Shown piece by piece: positions 8,720 to 16,599 of a stretch of 49,771 nucleotides of DNA (position 1 is the first letter of the stretch; each line of letters starts with the position of its first letter). The DNA is from Bacteroidota bacterium (lineage in GTDB: Bacteria; Bacteroidota; Ignavibacteria; UBA10030; UBA8401). Both the position numbers and the translations under genes were made by a program. The stretch covers positions 1-49,771 of the forward strand of contig JAUXTU010000046.1 of NCBI GenBank assembly GCA_030679145.1, in the 5' to 3' direction. Below the pieces are notes generated by a model, which saw nothing but the letters and a program-made list of their open reading frames with translations, ran no database searches and was not told the origin of the DNA.

Positions 8720-9098
8720 TTATTTTGCAGTATTCACCCTTTTTCGAAGATATTTTATAAAATTTGCAATTTGAGTAGAGATGTTTGTTGCCGATTCTTT
8801 CAAATTGTTAAATTCTATCTCGGAAATATATTCCTGATCTAGTGCGACATATAATAAACTTCTGACTTCACCCACGGAACCTTTCGAATACCCAAGAAAT
8901 TTAATGAATTCTTTATTGTTATCTCTTTCATAACCTTCAGCAATGTTTGACATAATAGAAACTGTTGCTCTTTGGATTTGATCTCGCAAGCCAAAAATCT
9001 TTAATAAAATATTTATTCTTGGTCAGGGAGTAAATATTTTTTGTTAGAACTCTAGCATCTTGCCAAACCTTCATTTCTTCAAATCTTTGAATTGCCAT
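8720..9098 (-). pseudogene. Four-helix-bundle (23S rRNA intervening-sequence type) protein, frameshifted
   Basis: The family is the small four-helix-bundle proteins first noticed inside 23S rRNA intervening sequences; their function is unknown. The reading frame opens at the ATG at 9098 (MAIQRFEEMKVWQDARVL...) and runs well to about residue 35, then must change frame at a run of five A/T bases (8993-8997): with one base fewer it would read DFGLRDQIQRATVSIMSNIA, the family's best-conserved segment, and continue to the stop at 8720. As it stands, only an 89-residue fragment from a TTG could be made. The cause is either a real one-base insertion or a homopolymer sequencing error. The gene interrupts the arg operon between argJ and argB in the same orientation and is bracketed by an 11-bp inverted repeat, which suggests later insertion. 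Confidence 0.8.
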
Positions 9099-9123
9099 AT
9101 ACTAATCTCTTAATATTGGAATT

Positions 9124-9134
9124 ATGCAATCTTG
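9124..9134. repeat. Inverted repeat arm flanking the four-helix-bundle gene (right)
   Basis: ATGCAATCTTG, the inverse of the arm at 8688-8698, followed by TAATTTTGTAAT of the same repeat style. It lies in the 48-base gap between the broken gene and argJ. Confidence 0.55.
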
Positions 9135-9146
9135 TAATTTTGTAAT

Positions 9147-10364
9147 TTATGATCTGTAGCTTGCGTTTATTCTAACATATTCAGCAGAAAGGTCGCATGT
9201 CCAGAATGTTGCTGAATGTTTTCCGTTATTCAGATCAACTGTAATGGTAAGTTCTTTTTGTTCGAGAATTTTTTTTGCTTTTTCTTCAGAAAAACTGATG
9301 TCGTAATTCTTTCCGAGAATTTTTAAGTCATCAAAAAATATTTCAGTCTTTGCGGGGTTAAATAGAATTCCAGACCTGCCTGCTGCGGCAAGAATTCTTC
9401 CCCAATTAGCATCTTCTCCATGGATTGCGGTCTTTACAAGCGGAGAATTGCATATTGTGCGTCCTGCAATTTCAGCATCTATTTTTGTCTTGGCTCCGGT
9501 TACGGTAATTTCAACAAACTTTGTTGCTCCCTCGCCATCTTTAACGATCAATTTAGAGAGCACAACCAGAACGTGTTCGAGTGCTGAATAGAATTTCTTA
9601 TAATCAGAGGTTCCTTCTTTAAGTTCTTTATTTTCAGCTTTTCCATTTGCGAGAATGATTGACATATCATTGGTGCTCGTATCACCATCAACGGTAATAC
9701 GATTGAACGACATATCGTTTGCCTCTTTGAATGCCTTCTTTAAGAGTTGATGCGAGATCTTTGCATCAGTAGTAATAAATGCAAGCATCGTTGCCATATT
9801 TGGTGCAATCATTCCCGATCCCTTCGCAATCCCACCAATGCGAACAGGAACACCGGAAAGCTCAATTTCAACTGCATATTCTTTTGGAAATGTATCGGTT
9901 GTGCAAATTCCTTCCGCAGCGTCGCTGTTGCCGTCGATTCGTAAATGTTTTACGGTCTCATAGATTCCGTGGGTCAACTTATCCATCGGTAAGAACTGTC
10001 CGATGACACCTGTCGATGAAACCAACACTTGTGATTCTTTTATGCCGAGTGCCGATGCGGTTGTTGAAATGGATTGTTTTGTGTTCATCATTCCGCGTTC
10101 GCCTGTACACGCGTTTGCGTTTCCACTGTTAATAAGGATTGCCTGAGTGGTTTTCGATTTCTTCAAGTGTATTTGATCCAGTGTAACACACGCAGCAACT
10201 GTCGCACTTTGTGTAAAGACACCTGCAGATACAGCAGGTACTACAGAATAGATCAGCGTAACATCTTTTTTTGATTTTTTAATTCCTGCGCGAACACCTG
10301 CTGCAAGAAATCCTTGTGCAGCACAAATACCGCCTTCAATTTTTTTGTACTTATGAGTTTTCAT
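9147..10364 (-). CDS. argJ: Bifunctional glutamate N-acetyltransferase / amino-acid acetyltransferase
   Basis: ArgJ recycles the acetyl group from N-acetylornithine to glutamate (and, if bifunctional, also uses acetyl-CoA), making the pathway cyclic. It is a self-cleaving Ntn-type enzyme: the autoprocessing site is in KGSGMIAPNMATMLAF, where the Thr of ATML becomes the N-terminal nucleophile of the beta chain. Other family segments are NSGNANACTG near residue 75, GEDANWGR near 310 and DLS(A)EYV(R)IN at the end. The chosen start, the ATG at 10364, gives 405 residues and leaves 19 bases to argC; a longer frame begins inside argC. No ArgA-type synthase is seen in the window, which fits a bifunctional ArgJ. 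Confidence 0.94.
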   Translation of the reverse strand: MKTHKYKKIEGGICAAQGFLAAGVRAGIKKSKKDVTLIYSVVPAVSAGVFTQSATVAACVTLDQIHLKKSKTTQAILINSGNANACTGERGMMNTKQSISTTASALGIKESQVLVSSTGVIGQFLPMDKLTHGIYETVKHLRIDGNSDAAEGICTTDTFPKEYAVEIELSGVPVRIGGIAKGSGMIAPNMATMLAFITTDAKISHQLLKKAFKEANDMSFNRITVDGDTSTNDMSIILANGKAENKELKEGTSDYKKFYSALEHVLVVLSKLIVKDGEGATKFVEITVTGAKTKIDAEIAGRTICNSPLVKTAIHGEDANWGRILAAAGRSGILFNPAKTEIFFDDLKILGKNYDISFSEEKAKKILEQKELTITVDLNNGKHSATFWTCDLSAEYVRINASYRS

Positions 10365-10383
10365 TATTAACTGATTGGATTTG

Positions 10384-11403
10384 TTAGAATAATCCGGCTG
10401 TTTCATCAAAGCCGAATAATAAATTCATATTTTGAACTGCCTGACCTGCCGCACCTTTAACAAGATTGTCGATTACTGAATGAAGAATGATCTGATTATT
10501 TCTTTCATAAACTTTCCATCCGATGTCACAGAAGTTTGTGTATTGAACATGTTTTATTTCAGGAACCGCATTGCCAATTAAACGAACGAATGGAGAATTG
10601 GTATAATACTTCTTATACGCAGATTCAATCTGTTCAAACGAGATATTTCCCTTTGGTGTGGTATAGATTGACGAATAAATCCCACGAGTGATCGGAATTA
10701 AATGCGGTACAAATGTAACAGTTGATTTTTGTCCTCCAAAATCGGAAAGAACAGTTTCGATCTCGGGTGTGTGTTGATGTACGCCAACCTTGTATGCTTT
10801 TACTGATTCATTTGCTTCTGTAAAGGAGAGATCAATTGATGAACTGCGTCCAGCTCCCGAAACACCCGAAAGAGAACTGATGGTGATTCCGGTTGTTTCA
10901 ATAAGATTCTCTTTTACCAATGGTAGAAGAGGGAGTAGTGCACTTGTTACATAGCATCCCGGATTTGCAATCAATTGAGCTGATTGAATATTTTGTTTAT
11001 TCCATTCAGGTAAACCATAGACAGCCTTGGAAAGATATTTTTCAGCTTTGTGTTCGTGCTTATAATATTTTGTATAGAGTCGAGCGTCTTGAAGACGAAA
11101 ATCTCCGCCAAGGTCGATCACTTTTTTCCCTGCATCAATTAATGCCGGAACAAAATTCATTGCTTCTCCGGAAGGGAGTGAAATAAAGACAAGATCGTCG
11201 TTTTTTATTTTGTCAATATTATATTCACCATAAACGAGGTTTGTTACAGAACGAAAATGTGGATATAGCTCATCAACTCGTTTTCCTGCGGATGAGTTGG
11301 CAAAAACGTGCGTTACTTCAACATTGGAATGTCGAAATAGGATCTTTAATAGTTCTGCTCCGGAATATCCCGATGCACCAATGATTGAGATTCGTTTTTT
11401 CAT
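10384..11403 (-). CDS. argC: N-acetyl-gamma-glutamyl-phosphate reductase
   Basis: ArgC reduces N-acetylglutamyl phosphate to the semialdehyde with NADPH. The 339-residue protein begins with the NADP-binding GASGYSGAELL loop directly after the first strand, which fixes the start. The catalytic cysteine is in NPGCYVTSA near residue 148, and the C-terminal half carries the dimerisation and substrate residues (SSLSGVSGAGR, and the HTPEIE histidine near 213). It is the first gene of the arg operon. There is no ribosome binding site before the ATG: the predicted promoter places transcription start on the ATG itself, so this message may be leaderless. Confidence 0.95.
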   Translation of the reverse strand: MKKRISIIGASGYSGAELLKILFRHSNVEVTHVFANSSAGKRVDELYPHFRSVTNLVYGEYNIDKIKNDDLVFISLPSGEAMNFVPALIDAGKKVIDLGGDFRLQDARLYTKYYKHEHKAEKYLSKAVYGLPEWNKQNIQSAQLIANPGCYVTSALLPLLPLVKENLIETTGITISSLSGVSGAGRSSSIDLSFTEANESVKAYKVGVHQHTPEIETVLSDFGGQKSTVTFVPHLIPITRGIYSSIYTTPKGNISFEQIESAYKKYYTNSPFVRLIGNAVPEIKHVQYTNFCDIGWKVYERNNQIILHSVIDNLVKGAAGQAVQNMNLLFGFDETAGLF

Positions 11404-11417
11404 TGCATAAATATACA
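11404..11417. promoter_or_regulatory. ARG box 1 (proximal to argC)
   Basis: TGCATAAATATACA matches the TGAATwwwwATTCA core at 12 of 14 positions. It abuts the argC start codon, covers the predicted -10 element and is centred 20 bases from ARG box 2, the same spacing as tandem ArgR sites in enterobacteria. Confidence 0.6.
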
Positions 11418-11438
11418 GATAGATGAATAATTATGCAA
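11410..11438 (-). promoter_or_regulatory. argC operon promoter (-35 TTGCAT, 17 bp, -10 TATATT)
   Basis: On the minus strand TTGCAT (11438-11433) and TATATT (11415-11410) are spaced by exactly 17 bases. Transcription would start about 7 bases further on, at 11403, the A of the argC ATG. The -35 lies in ARG box 2 and the -10 in ARG box 1, so bound ArgR would block RNA polymerase completely. Confidence 0.55.
11424..11437. promoter_or_regulatory. ARG box 2 (distal to argC)
   Basis: TGAATAATTATGCA matches the ARG-box core TGAATwwwwATTCA at 13 of 14 positions. It overlaps the -35 element of the argC promoter. With box 1 it makes the standard two-site operator bound by one ArgR hexamer. Confidence 0.65.
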
Positions 11439-11609
11439 GAAATTTTTAATCACAAAAATTGTTTCAATGTTCTCAGTCATTTTTTGGAAGCCCTGCAATT
11501 TTTCCGTATCTTCATCCGTAATTCACTCCAAATTTACGATGGTTTGGAATTTGTTATTTATACGCCAAAGGCACATCAGCCTTTGACAAAGAATTTAGGA
11601 TTTAATTAA

Positions 11610-12704
11610 ATGGGTTTTAATTGCGGTATAGTCGGTCTTCCAAACGTTGGTAAATCAACTCTCTTTAATGCAATCACATCTGCCGGTGCTGAAGCGGCAA
11701 ATTATCCTTTCTGTACGATCGAACCGAATGTTGGAGTTGTTCTGGTTGCCGATGAGCGGATCGACAAACTGGTAAATGTGTACGGCTCACAAAAGATTGT
11801 TCCCTCATCAATTGAGTTTGTTGATATCGCCGGACTTGTGAAAGGTGCGAGCAAAGGGGAAGGGCTTGGAAATCAATTTCTTTCTCATATCCGAGATGTT
11901 GATGCTATCGCGCACGTTGTCCGCTGTTTCGATGATCCGAACATCATCCATGTTGACGGAAGTGTGAATCCAAAACGCGATATCGAAGTGATTGAAACAG
12001 AATTGATTATAAAAGATCTTGATACAATCGAAAAAAAATTACGGGACGCAGAACATCGTTCTAAGAACGATAAAAAAGCGCGACCTGAAGCGGATTTTTA
12101 TAGCAAAGTAAAGGATCATCTTGCATCGGGAAGACTCGCGCGTTATGTCCAGATCCATAATGATGAAGAGAGAATATTCTTGCGCGATATGCATTTATTA
12201 ACAAGCAAACCGGTGATGTATGTTTGTAATGTGCACGAGAAAGAGATTTCCACAGGAAATAATTATGTCGAACAAGTAAAAGAAATTGCTGCGATCGAGG
12301 GAGCTAAAGTTGTCATCGTAAGTGCGGCAGTTGAAGCTGAAGTTGCAGAACTTCCTAAGGAAGATCGAGCTCTCTTTTTAGAAGGACTTGGTTTGAAAGA
12401 ATCCGGTTTACAGCAAGTTATTCGTGAAGGAATGGACCTTTTGGGATTGATAACATTCTTTACTGCAGGACCAAAAGAAGTCCATGCATGGACTCTTCGT
12501 AAAGGAGCAATGGCACCAGAAGCAGCGGGAGTGATTCATACTGATTTTGAAAAAGGATTCATCCGTGCTGAAGTAATGAAATGTGACGATCTCTTCAGAT
12601 TAAAGACTGAAGCAGCGGTAAAAGAAAATGGTTTGCTGCATGTTGAAGGGCGTGAATACATTATGGAAGACGGAGATATCTGTCATTTTAGATTCAATGT
12701 TTAG
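11610..12704 (+). CDS. ychF: YchF/OLA1-family P-loop NTPase
   Basis: YchF is a universally conserved Obg-related ATPase/GTPase associated with ribosomes and stress responses. The 364-residue protein has the Walker A motif [15 protein letters not shown] at the N-terminus, the [10 protein letters not shown] switch II region near 70, and a C-terminal TGS domain (about 280-364) with [13 protein letters not shown] and the conserved [11 protein letters not shown] ending. In place of the NKxD specificity motif the family has NxxE; CNVHEKE near 210 fits. It is transcribed away from the arg operon. No convincing promoter is visible in the shared upstream gap. Confidence 0.95.
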   Translation: MGFNCGIVGLPNVGKSTLFNAITSAGAEAANYPFCTIEPNVGVVLVADERIDKLVNVYGSQKIVPSSIEFVDIAGLVKGASKGEGLGNQFLSHIRDVDAIAHVVRCFDDPNIIHVDGSVNPKRDIEVIETELIIKDLDTIEKKLRDAEHRSKNDKKARPEADFYSKVKDHLASGRLARYVQIHNDEERIFLRDMHLLTSKPVMYVCNVHEKEISTGNNYVEQVKEIAAIEGAKVVIVSAAVEAEVAELPKEDRALFLEGLGLKESGLQQVIREGMDLLGLITFFTAGPKEVHAWTLRKGAMAPEAAGVIHTDFEKGFIRAEVMKCDDLFRLKTEAAVKENGLLHVEGREYIMEDGDICHFRFNV

Positions 12705-12710
12705 AAAAAT

Positions 12711-12780
12711 CTCTCGCTAAGATGCCAAGGCGGAAAGAAATATTAGCATTACTACTTGGCGGCTCTGCGACTTTGCGAGA
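12711..12780. repeat. Palindromic CTCGC-AAG intergenic repeat
   Basis: The left arm TCTCGCTAAGATGCCAAGGC and the right arm CTTGGCGGCTCTGCGACTTT plus GCGAGA are imperfect inverted copies flanking about 20 AT-rich bases. The element fills the gap between ychF and the zinc-ribbon gene and belongs to the same style of element as the CACAAAG repeats at 46.9 and 47.3 kb. Confidence 0.55.
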
Positions 12781-12789
12781 AAGTGACCA

Positions 12790-13374
12790 ATGAAATTCTG
12801 CCCGGAATGTAAAACTGAATATACGGATGAAGCAATCTTCTGCGCGGATTGTAATGTTCTGCTTGTAAACTTTCTTTCCAAACCTGATCCGATGAATGAA
12901 TGTGATAACTGTGGCGGTGAAGTAGATCTCGATTCTGATTTCTGTCCACAATGCGGTTCACTTTTTGCAGAAGATCAATATTCCTGCACTAATCATCCAA
13001 CAGGTGTTGCTATCGGTGTTTGTGTTGTCTGTCAGCAATTATTTTGCAATGAATGTTTGAATGAAAAGAATAAACGAAATTATTGCAATGACCATGTGCT
13101 GATTGAAGCGGTTGAAGGATGGACGGTTGTATTTTCTTCTACAGACTTTTACGAATCTCAAATTGTCCGTGGGAAATTGGAAAGCGCAGGAATCAATACA
13201 AACGCTCTTAATACTACAAACATTGGAATTATGGCAGATGGTTTTATGGATAATTCGTTGGGGCGTACAATCTTTAAATATCCCATAAAAATATTTGTTC
13301 CCGCCAGTCAATATCTTGAAGCATTAAAAATTGTGAATGAGGAATCCTCTGATGGGGAAATTGGACACAATTAA
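12790..13374 (+). CDS. Zinc-ribbon, B-box-like, DUF2007 domain protein
   Basis: This 194-residue cytoplasmic protein has three cysteine-rich metal sites in a row: CPEC...CADC (residues 4-21), CDNCG...CPQCG (about 38-58) and a B-box-like CTNHP...CVVC...CNEC...CNDH (about 66-102). After these comes a DUF2007-type domain (about 108-190), starting WTVVFSSTDFYESQIVRGKL, a small fold proposed for protein binding in signal transduction. The function is unknown. It ends inside the next gene: its stop lies 23 bases after the preferred phosphohexomutase start, so the two are probably co-translated. Confidence 0.75.
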   Translation: MKFCPECKTEYTDEAIFCADCNVLLVNFLSKPDPMNECDNCGGEVDLDSDFCPQCGSLFAEDQYSCTNHPTGVAIGVCVVCQQLFCNECLNEKNKRNYCNDHVLIEAVEGWTVVFSSTDFYESQIVRGKLESAGINTNALNTTNIGIMADGFMDNSLGRTIFKYPIKIFVPASQYLEALKIVNEESSDGEIGHN

Positions 13375-14800
13375 ATTCGGTAACGACGGCTGGCGTGCAT
13401 TGACCGGCGAGATCTTCAACGAAGAAAATCTTATCAGGGTTGCGGAAGCATTTGTTCGTTATCTGCAATCAAATAATTTAACATCAAGACCGGTCGCAAT
13501 TGGTTTTGACGGGCGAAAAGATTCTGATAATTTTGCCGCACTTTTTGCACAGGTTCTTTCCGGGAACAATATTCCCGTAATTCTTTCCCAATCAATTGTT
13601 CCTACACCCGTTCTCTCTTTTTCTGTGAAACATTTGAATTGCTCTTCAGGAATAATGATCACTGCAAGTCACAATCCTGCAGCGTATAATGGAGTGAAAT
13701 TTAAAGCAGGTTACGGCGGACCGTTTATTGTTGAGGAGACCCGTAAAGTGCGTGAGTTTCTTCGTGAAGAAATTGAAACAAAACGGAATGATGTAAATAT
13801 TGTCAAAAAAAACTTTCTTCCGGATTATATTCTTCACCTTCAAACAATAGTCGATTTCTCCGCATTAAAATTCTTTGCTGAAAACCCGGCTAATAATCCA
13901 AGTGTGATAATTGATTCTATGGGAGGTGCAGGGCAAACGATTCTTGAAGATATTCTCATCCCGCTTGGATGGAGAGCGCAGACGATTTTTGGATCACCGG
14001 AACCAAATTTTTACGACCGCAAACCTGAACCAATCGAAAAAAATCTTGAACCGCTGTTGTATAACGTGAGTGCAACAGATGCAATTCTTGGAATAGCTAC
14101 GGATGGAGACGGAGACCGTTGTGCGATATGTTTTGAAGATGGGAAATGGATATCCGTTCAACAAACGATTCTTTTACTGCTCTGGCATTTGCACGAACAT
14201 AAAAAATTGCGGGGTGCAATAATCAAGTCCGTTCCTGTAACAGATAAGGTTCGAGTGTTTGCAGAGCGATGGAATTTTCCATTCTATGAAGTGAATGTCA
14301 GTTTTCAAAACATTGCTGAAATAATGTTGAGAACGGAGTATATGCTTGGAGTGGAAGAGAGTGCGGGCTTTGGAATTCAGGGAAATGTGCCTGAACGTGA
14401 CGGGATCCTCTCGGGATTATTATTTTGCGAGCTGCTTGCAATGAGTGGAAAATCACTGTATGAATTATGGGATGATATTAAACAAATAGTCGGGGAATTA
14501 CATTACAAAAGAATTGATCTGAAACTTGAAGCGTCAGAGGATTGGAAAGAAAGTTTATTTAATCGGTGTGAACATTTTCATCCATCAAAGAATCTTGAAG
14601 AGTTTTTTATTGAGAAAGTCCGCAAGCTGCATGATAAAGAGACATTGAATGGAATTAAATTTTTGTTTGGAGATTCCCGCTGGCTTCTTATCCGTGCCTC
14701 ACAAACTGAACCATTGGTGAGAATTTATGCAGAAGGCAGAACGGACGATGAATTAAATAGGCTTTTAGAAGAGGGGAAGATGTTGATTATTAAACGTTAA
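13352..14800 (+). CDS. Phosphoglucomutase/phosphomannomutase family protein
   Basis: This is an alpha-D-phosphohexomutase that moves phosphate between the 1 and 6 positions of a hexose or hexosamine through a phosphoserine. The protein is about 482 residues from the ATG at 13352 (an upstream in-frame start at 13337 is possible). The active-site serine loop TASHNPAAYNGVKFK is near residue 105, the Mg-binding DGDGDR loop near 255, the sugar-binding GVEESAGFG loop near 335, and the phosphate-binding SQTEPLVRIYAEG loop near the C-terminus. All four loops are intact, so it should be active. The substrate (glucose, mannose or glucosamine phosphate) cannot be read from sequence alone; GEESAG-type loops fit PGM/PMM. 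The stop overlaps that of the convergent gene. Confidence 0.87.
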   Translation: MGKLDTIKFGNDGWRALTGEIFNEENLIRVAEAFVRYLQSNNLTSRPVAIGFDGRKDSDNFAALFAQVLSGNNIPVILSQSIVPTPVLSFSVKHLNCSSGIMITASHNPAAYNGVKFKAGYGGPFIVEETRKVREFLREEIETKRNDVNIVKKNFLPDYILHLQTIVDFSALKFFAENPANNPSVIIDSMGGAGQTILEDILIPLGWRAQTIFGSPEPNFYDRKPEPIEKNLEPLLYNVSATDAILGIATDGDGDRCAICFEDGKWISVQQTILLLLWHLHEHKKLRGAIIKSVPVTDKVRVFAERWNFPFYEVNVSFQNIAEIMLRTEYMLGVEESAGFGIQGNVPERDGILSGLLFCELLAMSGKSLYELWDDIKQIVGELHYKRIDLKLEASEDWKESLFNRCEHFHPSKNLEEFFIEKVRKLHDKETLNGIKFLFGDSRWLLIRASQTEPLVRIYAEGRTDDELNRLLEEGKMLIIKR

Positions 14801-15483
14801 TGGAAGAATAATCGGTATCCAATACCAATACCATACTCGTCAATTTTCGCAGTTGAATAACGCCCATCATTTCCATAATTGTCGCGAGTTTCAAAAACCC
14901 CATATCTACCGCCGATAATTAATTGTGATGTGTTTGTTGTCTGAAATGTTATTTCAGTACCAAAACCAGGTTTGGCAAATGCTAATCCCAAACTATATCC
15001 AGCCCAGATATTTGGAATTTGTTCAGAACATCGAACACCGATACCCAAGTTCAATGCTCCTTTACCGGAACTGATAGGAATGGAATTGATAAGGCCTAAC
15101 TCTGCATAAAGAGCGTCATATGTTCCTAACCGTAATCGATCCGTTCCAATGGCGAAATATTTAAAATCAAGTACAAGCGTAGGCCAAACGATAAATTTAT
15201 TTTTTGATGTTGATGTTGCTGCTGCTGTTAAACCAAACCGTATATATTCTCCTTTTGTTTCAATTCGAACGTTCCCTTCAGTATATGATGCAGGCCTAAA
15301 ATAACCGCTGCAGTCGCCAGTCTTTTGGAATTCGGCGAATTGACCTTTACCAACGGCAATTGTAAGGGCTGAATATGTTGAATCACTATCAGTGAATCCA
15401 ACGATGTAAGGGAAGAGGAGAAGGAAAATCAAAAGGGAAGTTAGATCATGCCGCTTTTGTCCTTGAAATGACCTTTTTGATAT
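14797..15483 (-). CDS. Predicted small outer-membrane beta-barrel protein
   Basis: About 228 residues from the ATG at 15483, which lies inside the 3' end of mqnC (38-base overlap), so it is translationally linked to mqnC. After a charged N-terminus a hydrophobic signal segment LTSLLIFLLLFPYIVG is followed by alternating polar/hydrophobic strands rich in Gly, Tyr and Phe, and a C-terminus ending YGIGIGYRLFFH, typical of outer-membrane barrels. No family is recognised. The position behind mqnC is probably accidental to menaquinone synthesis. A longer in-frame start at 15525 would bury the signal peptide. Confidence 0.6.
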   Translation of the reverse strand: MSKRSFQGQKRHDLTSLLIFLLLFPYIVGFTDSDSTYSALTIAVGKGQFAEFQKTGDCSGYFRPASYTEGNVRIETKGEYIRFGLTAAATSTSKNKFIVWPTLVLDFKYFAIGTDRLRLGTYDALYAELGLINSIPISSGKGALNLGIGVRCSEQIPNIWAGYSLGLAFAKPGFGTEITFQTTNTSQLIIGGRYGVFETRDNYGNDGRYSTAKIDEYGIGIGYRLFFH

Positions 15484-16540
15484 CATACAGCGTTCCTCGT
15501 TGAGCTGCATCAAATCCTGATTCATGAATGAGTTGGATACATTCCTCCGTATTTGTTTTGTTTACGAAGTTTGCAGCTGCGTGAACATTTTCTTCGAGTA
15601 ATGTTCCCCCAAAATCGTCTGCGCCAAAATGAAGCGCGATCTGCCCAGTCTTTTTTCCTTCGCTGAACCAAGAAGCCTGAACATGATCGAAGTTATCCAA
15701 ATAGACTCTTGAAAATGCGATCATTTCCAAGTAACGCTTTGGTGTTGCATAGGTCGGAATGATTTTTTCAAGGGGTGTATTTCCCGGTTTAAAACTCCAC
15801 GGAACGAATGCTGTGAATCCTTTATACTCGTCCTGCAATTCTCTAATCACTTCAAGGTGCTCAACAATGTCTTCATCTTTTTCAAGATGTCCGTACATCA
15901 TTGTAGCTGTTGATCTGAAACCTATCGTATGAGCTTCACGCATCACATTTAACCAATCTGCAGATGTTCCTTTTTTACTGCTGATCTTTTTCTTCACTCT
16001 GTCCGATAAGATTTCGGCGCCGCCGCCGGGAATTGATCGCTGTCCTGCATTCCATAATCGTTGAAGAACTTGTGCAAGAGTTAATCCTGAAACTCTAGCC
16101 ATCTCGATGATCTCGGAAGTAGAATAAAAATGCGGGTAGACTTCAGGAACCTCTTTTACTGTCCGTTCAACCATTTCAACATAATATTCGAATGGTAAAT
16201 CAGGATTCACACCACCTTGAAGAAGAATAGTAGTAATTCCTTTTTTTGCAGAATCTTTGAATTTCTGAATCATCTCATCAACGGAATGAGTGTAAACACC
16301 TTCTTCACCGGGATGACGATAGAATGCACAGAAGATACAATCGATGTTGCAGACATTGGTATAGTTTGGATTTGAATCGAGGACAAATGTTACTGCAGCA
16401 TCAGGATTCTTTTTGAATCGAATCTCGTTTGCAAGATCACCAAGATCCAATAATTGCGCGTTACGAAGAAGAAATAATCCTTCTTCTCTATTGATACGTT
16501 TATTATTTCGAACTTTAGCGTAAATTTCAGAAAGTGTCAT
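15446..16540 (-). CDS. mqnC: Cyclic dehypoxanthinyl futalosine synthase
   Basis: MqnC is a radical-SAM enzyme that cyclises dehypoxanthine futalosine, a central step in the futalosine route to menaquinone. The 364-residue protein has the cluster-binding CNIDCIFC (CxxxCxxC; Cys64, 68 and 71) followed by AFYRHPGEEGVYTHS, typical of MqnC rather than MqnE. Further shared features are LLQGGVNPDLP near 115, PGGGAEILS near 170 and YGHLEKDED near 220. It is separated from the preceding gene of the cluster by a strong terminator, so it may have its own promoter or depend on read-through. Confidence 0.93.
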   Translation of the reverse strand: MTLSEIYAKVRNNKRINREEGLFLLRNAQLLDLGDLANEIRFKKNPDAAVTFVLDSNPNYTNVCNIDCIFCAFYRHPGEEGVYTHSVDEMIQKFKDSAKKGITTILLQGGVNPDLPFEYYVEMVERTVKEVPEVYPHFYSTSEIIEMARVSGLTLAQVLQRLWNAGQRSIPGGGAEILSDRVKKKISSKKGTSADWLNVMREAHTIGFRSTATMMYGHLEKDEDIVEHLEVIRELQDEYKGFTAFVPWSFKPGNTPLEKIIPTYATPKRYLEMIAFSRVYLDNFDHVQASWFSEGKKTGQIALHFGADDFGGTLLEENVHAAANFVNKTNTEECIQLIHESGFDAAQRGTLYDIKKVISRTKAA

Positions 16541-16554
16541 CGCTGTAATTAAAA

Positions 16555-16587
16555 AACCCTGTCAAGGTTTAGAACCTTGACAGGGTT
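16555..16587 (-). terminator. Strong Rho-independent terminator between the TIR-like gene and mqnC
   Basis: A perfect 15-bp stem AACCCTGTCAAGGTT / AACCTTGACAGGGTT with a 3-base loop is followed on the minus strand by TTTTTTAATT. It sits in the middle of a run of menaquinone genes and should stop most transcripts before mqnC. Confidence 0.85.
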
Positions 16588-16599
16588 GAGAGAAAAAAA

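Noticed and set aside
11582-11610. TTGACA with a -10-like TTAAAT in front of ychF
   Set aside because: The -10 would overlap the ychF start codon, placing transcription start inside the conserved N-terminus.
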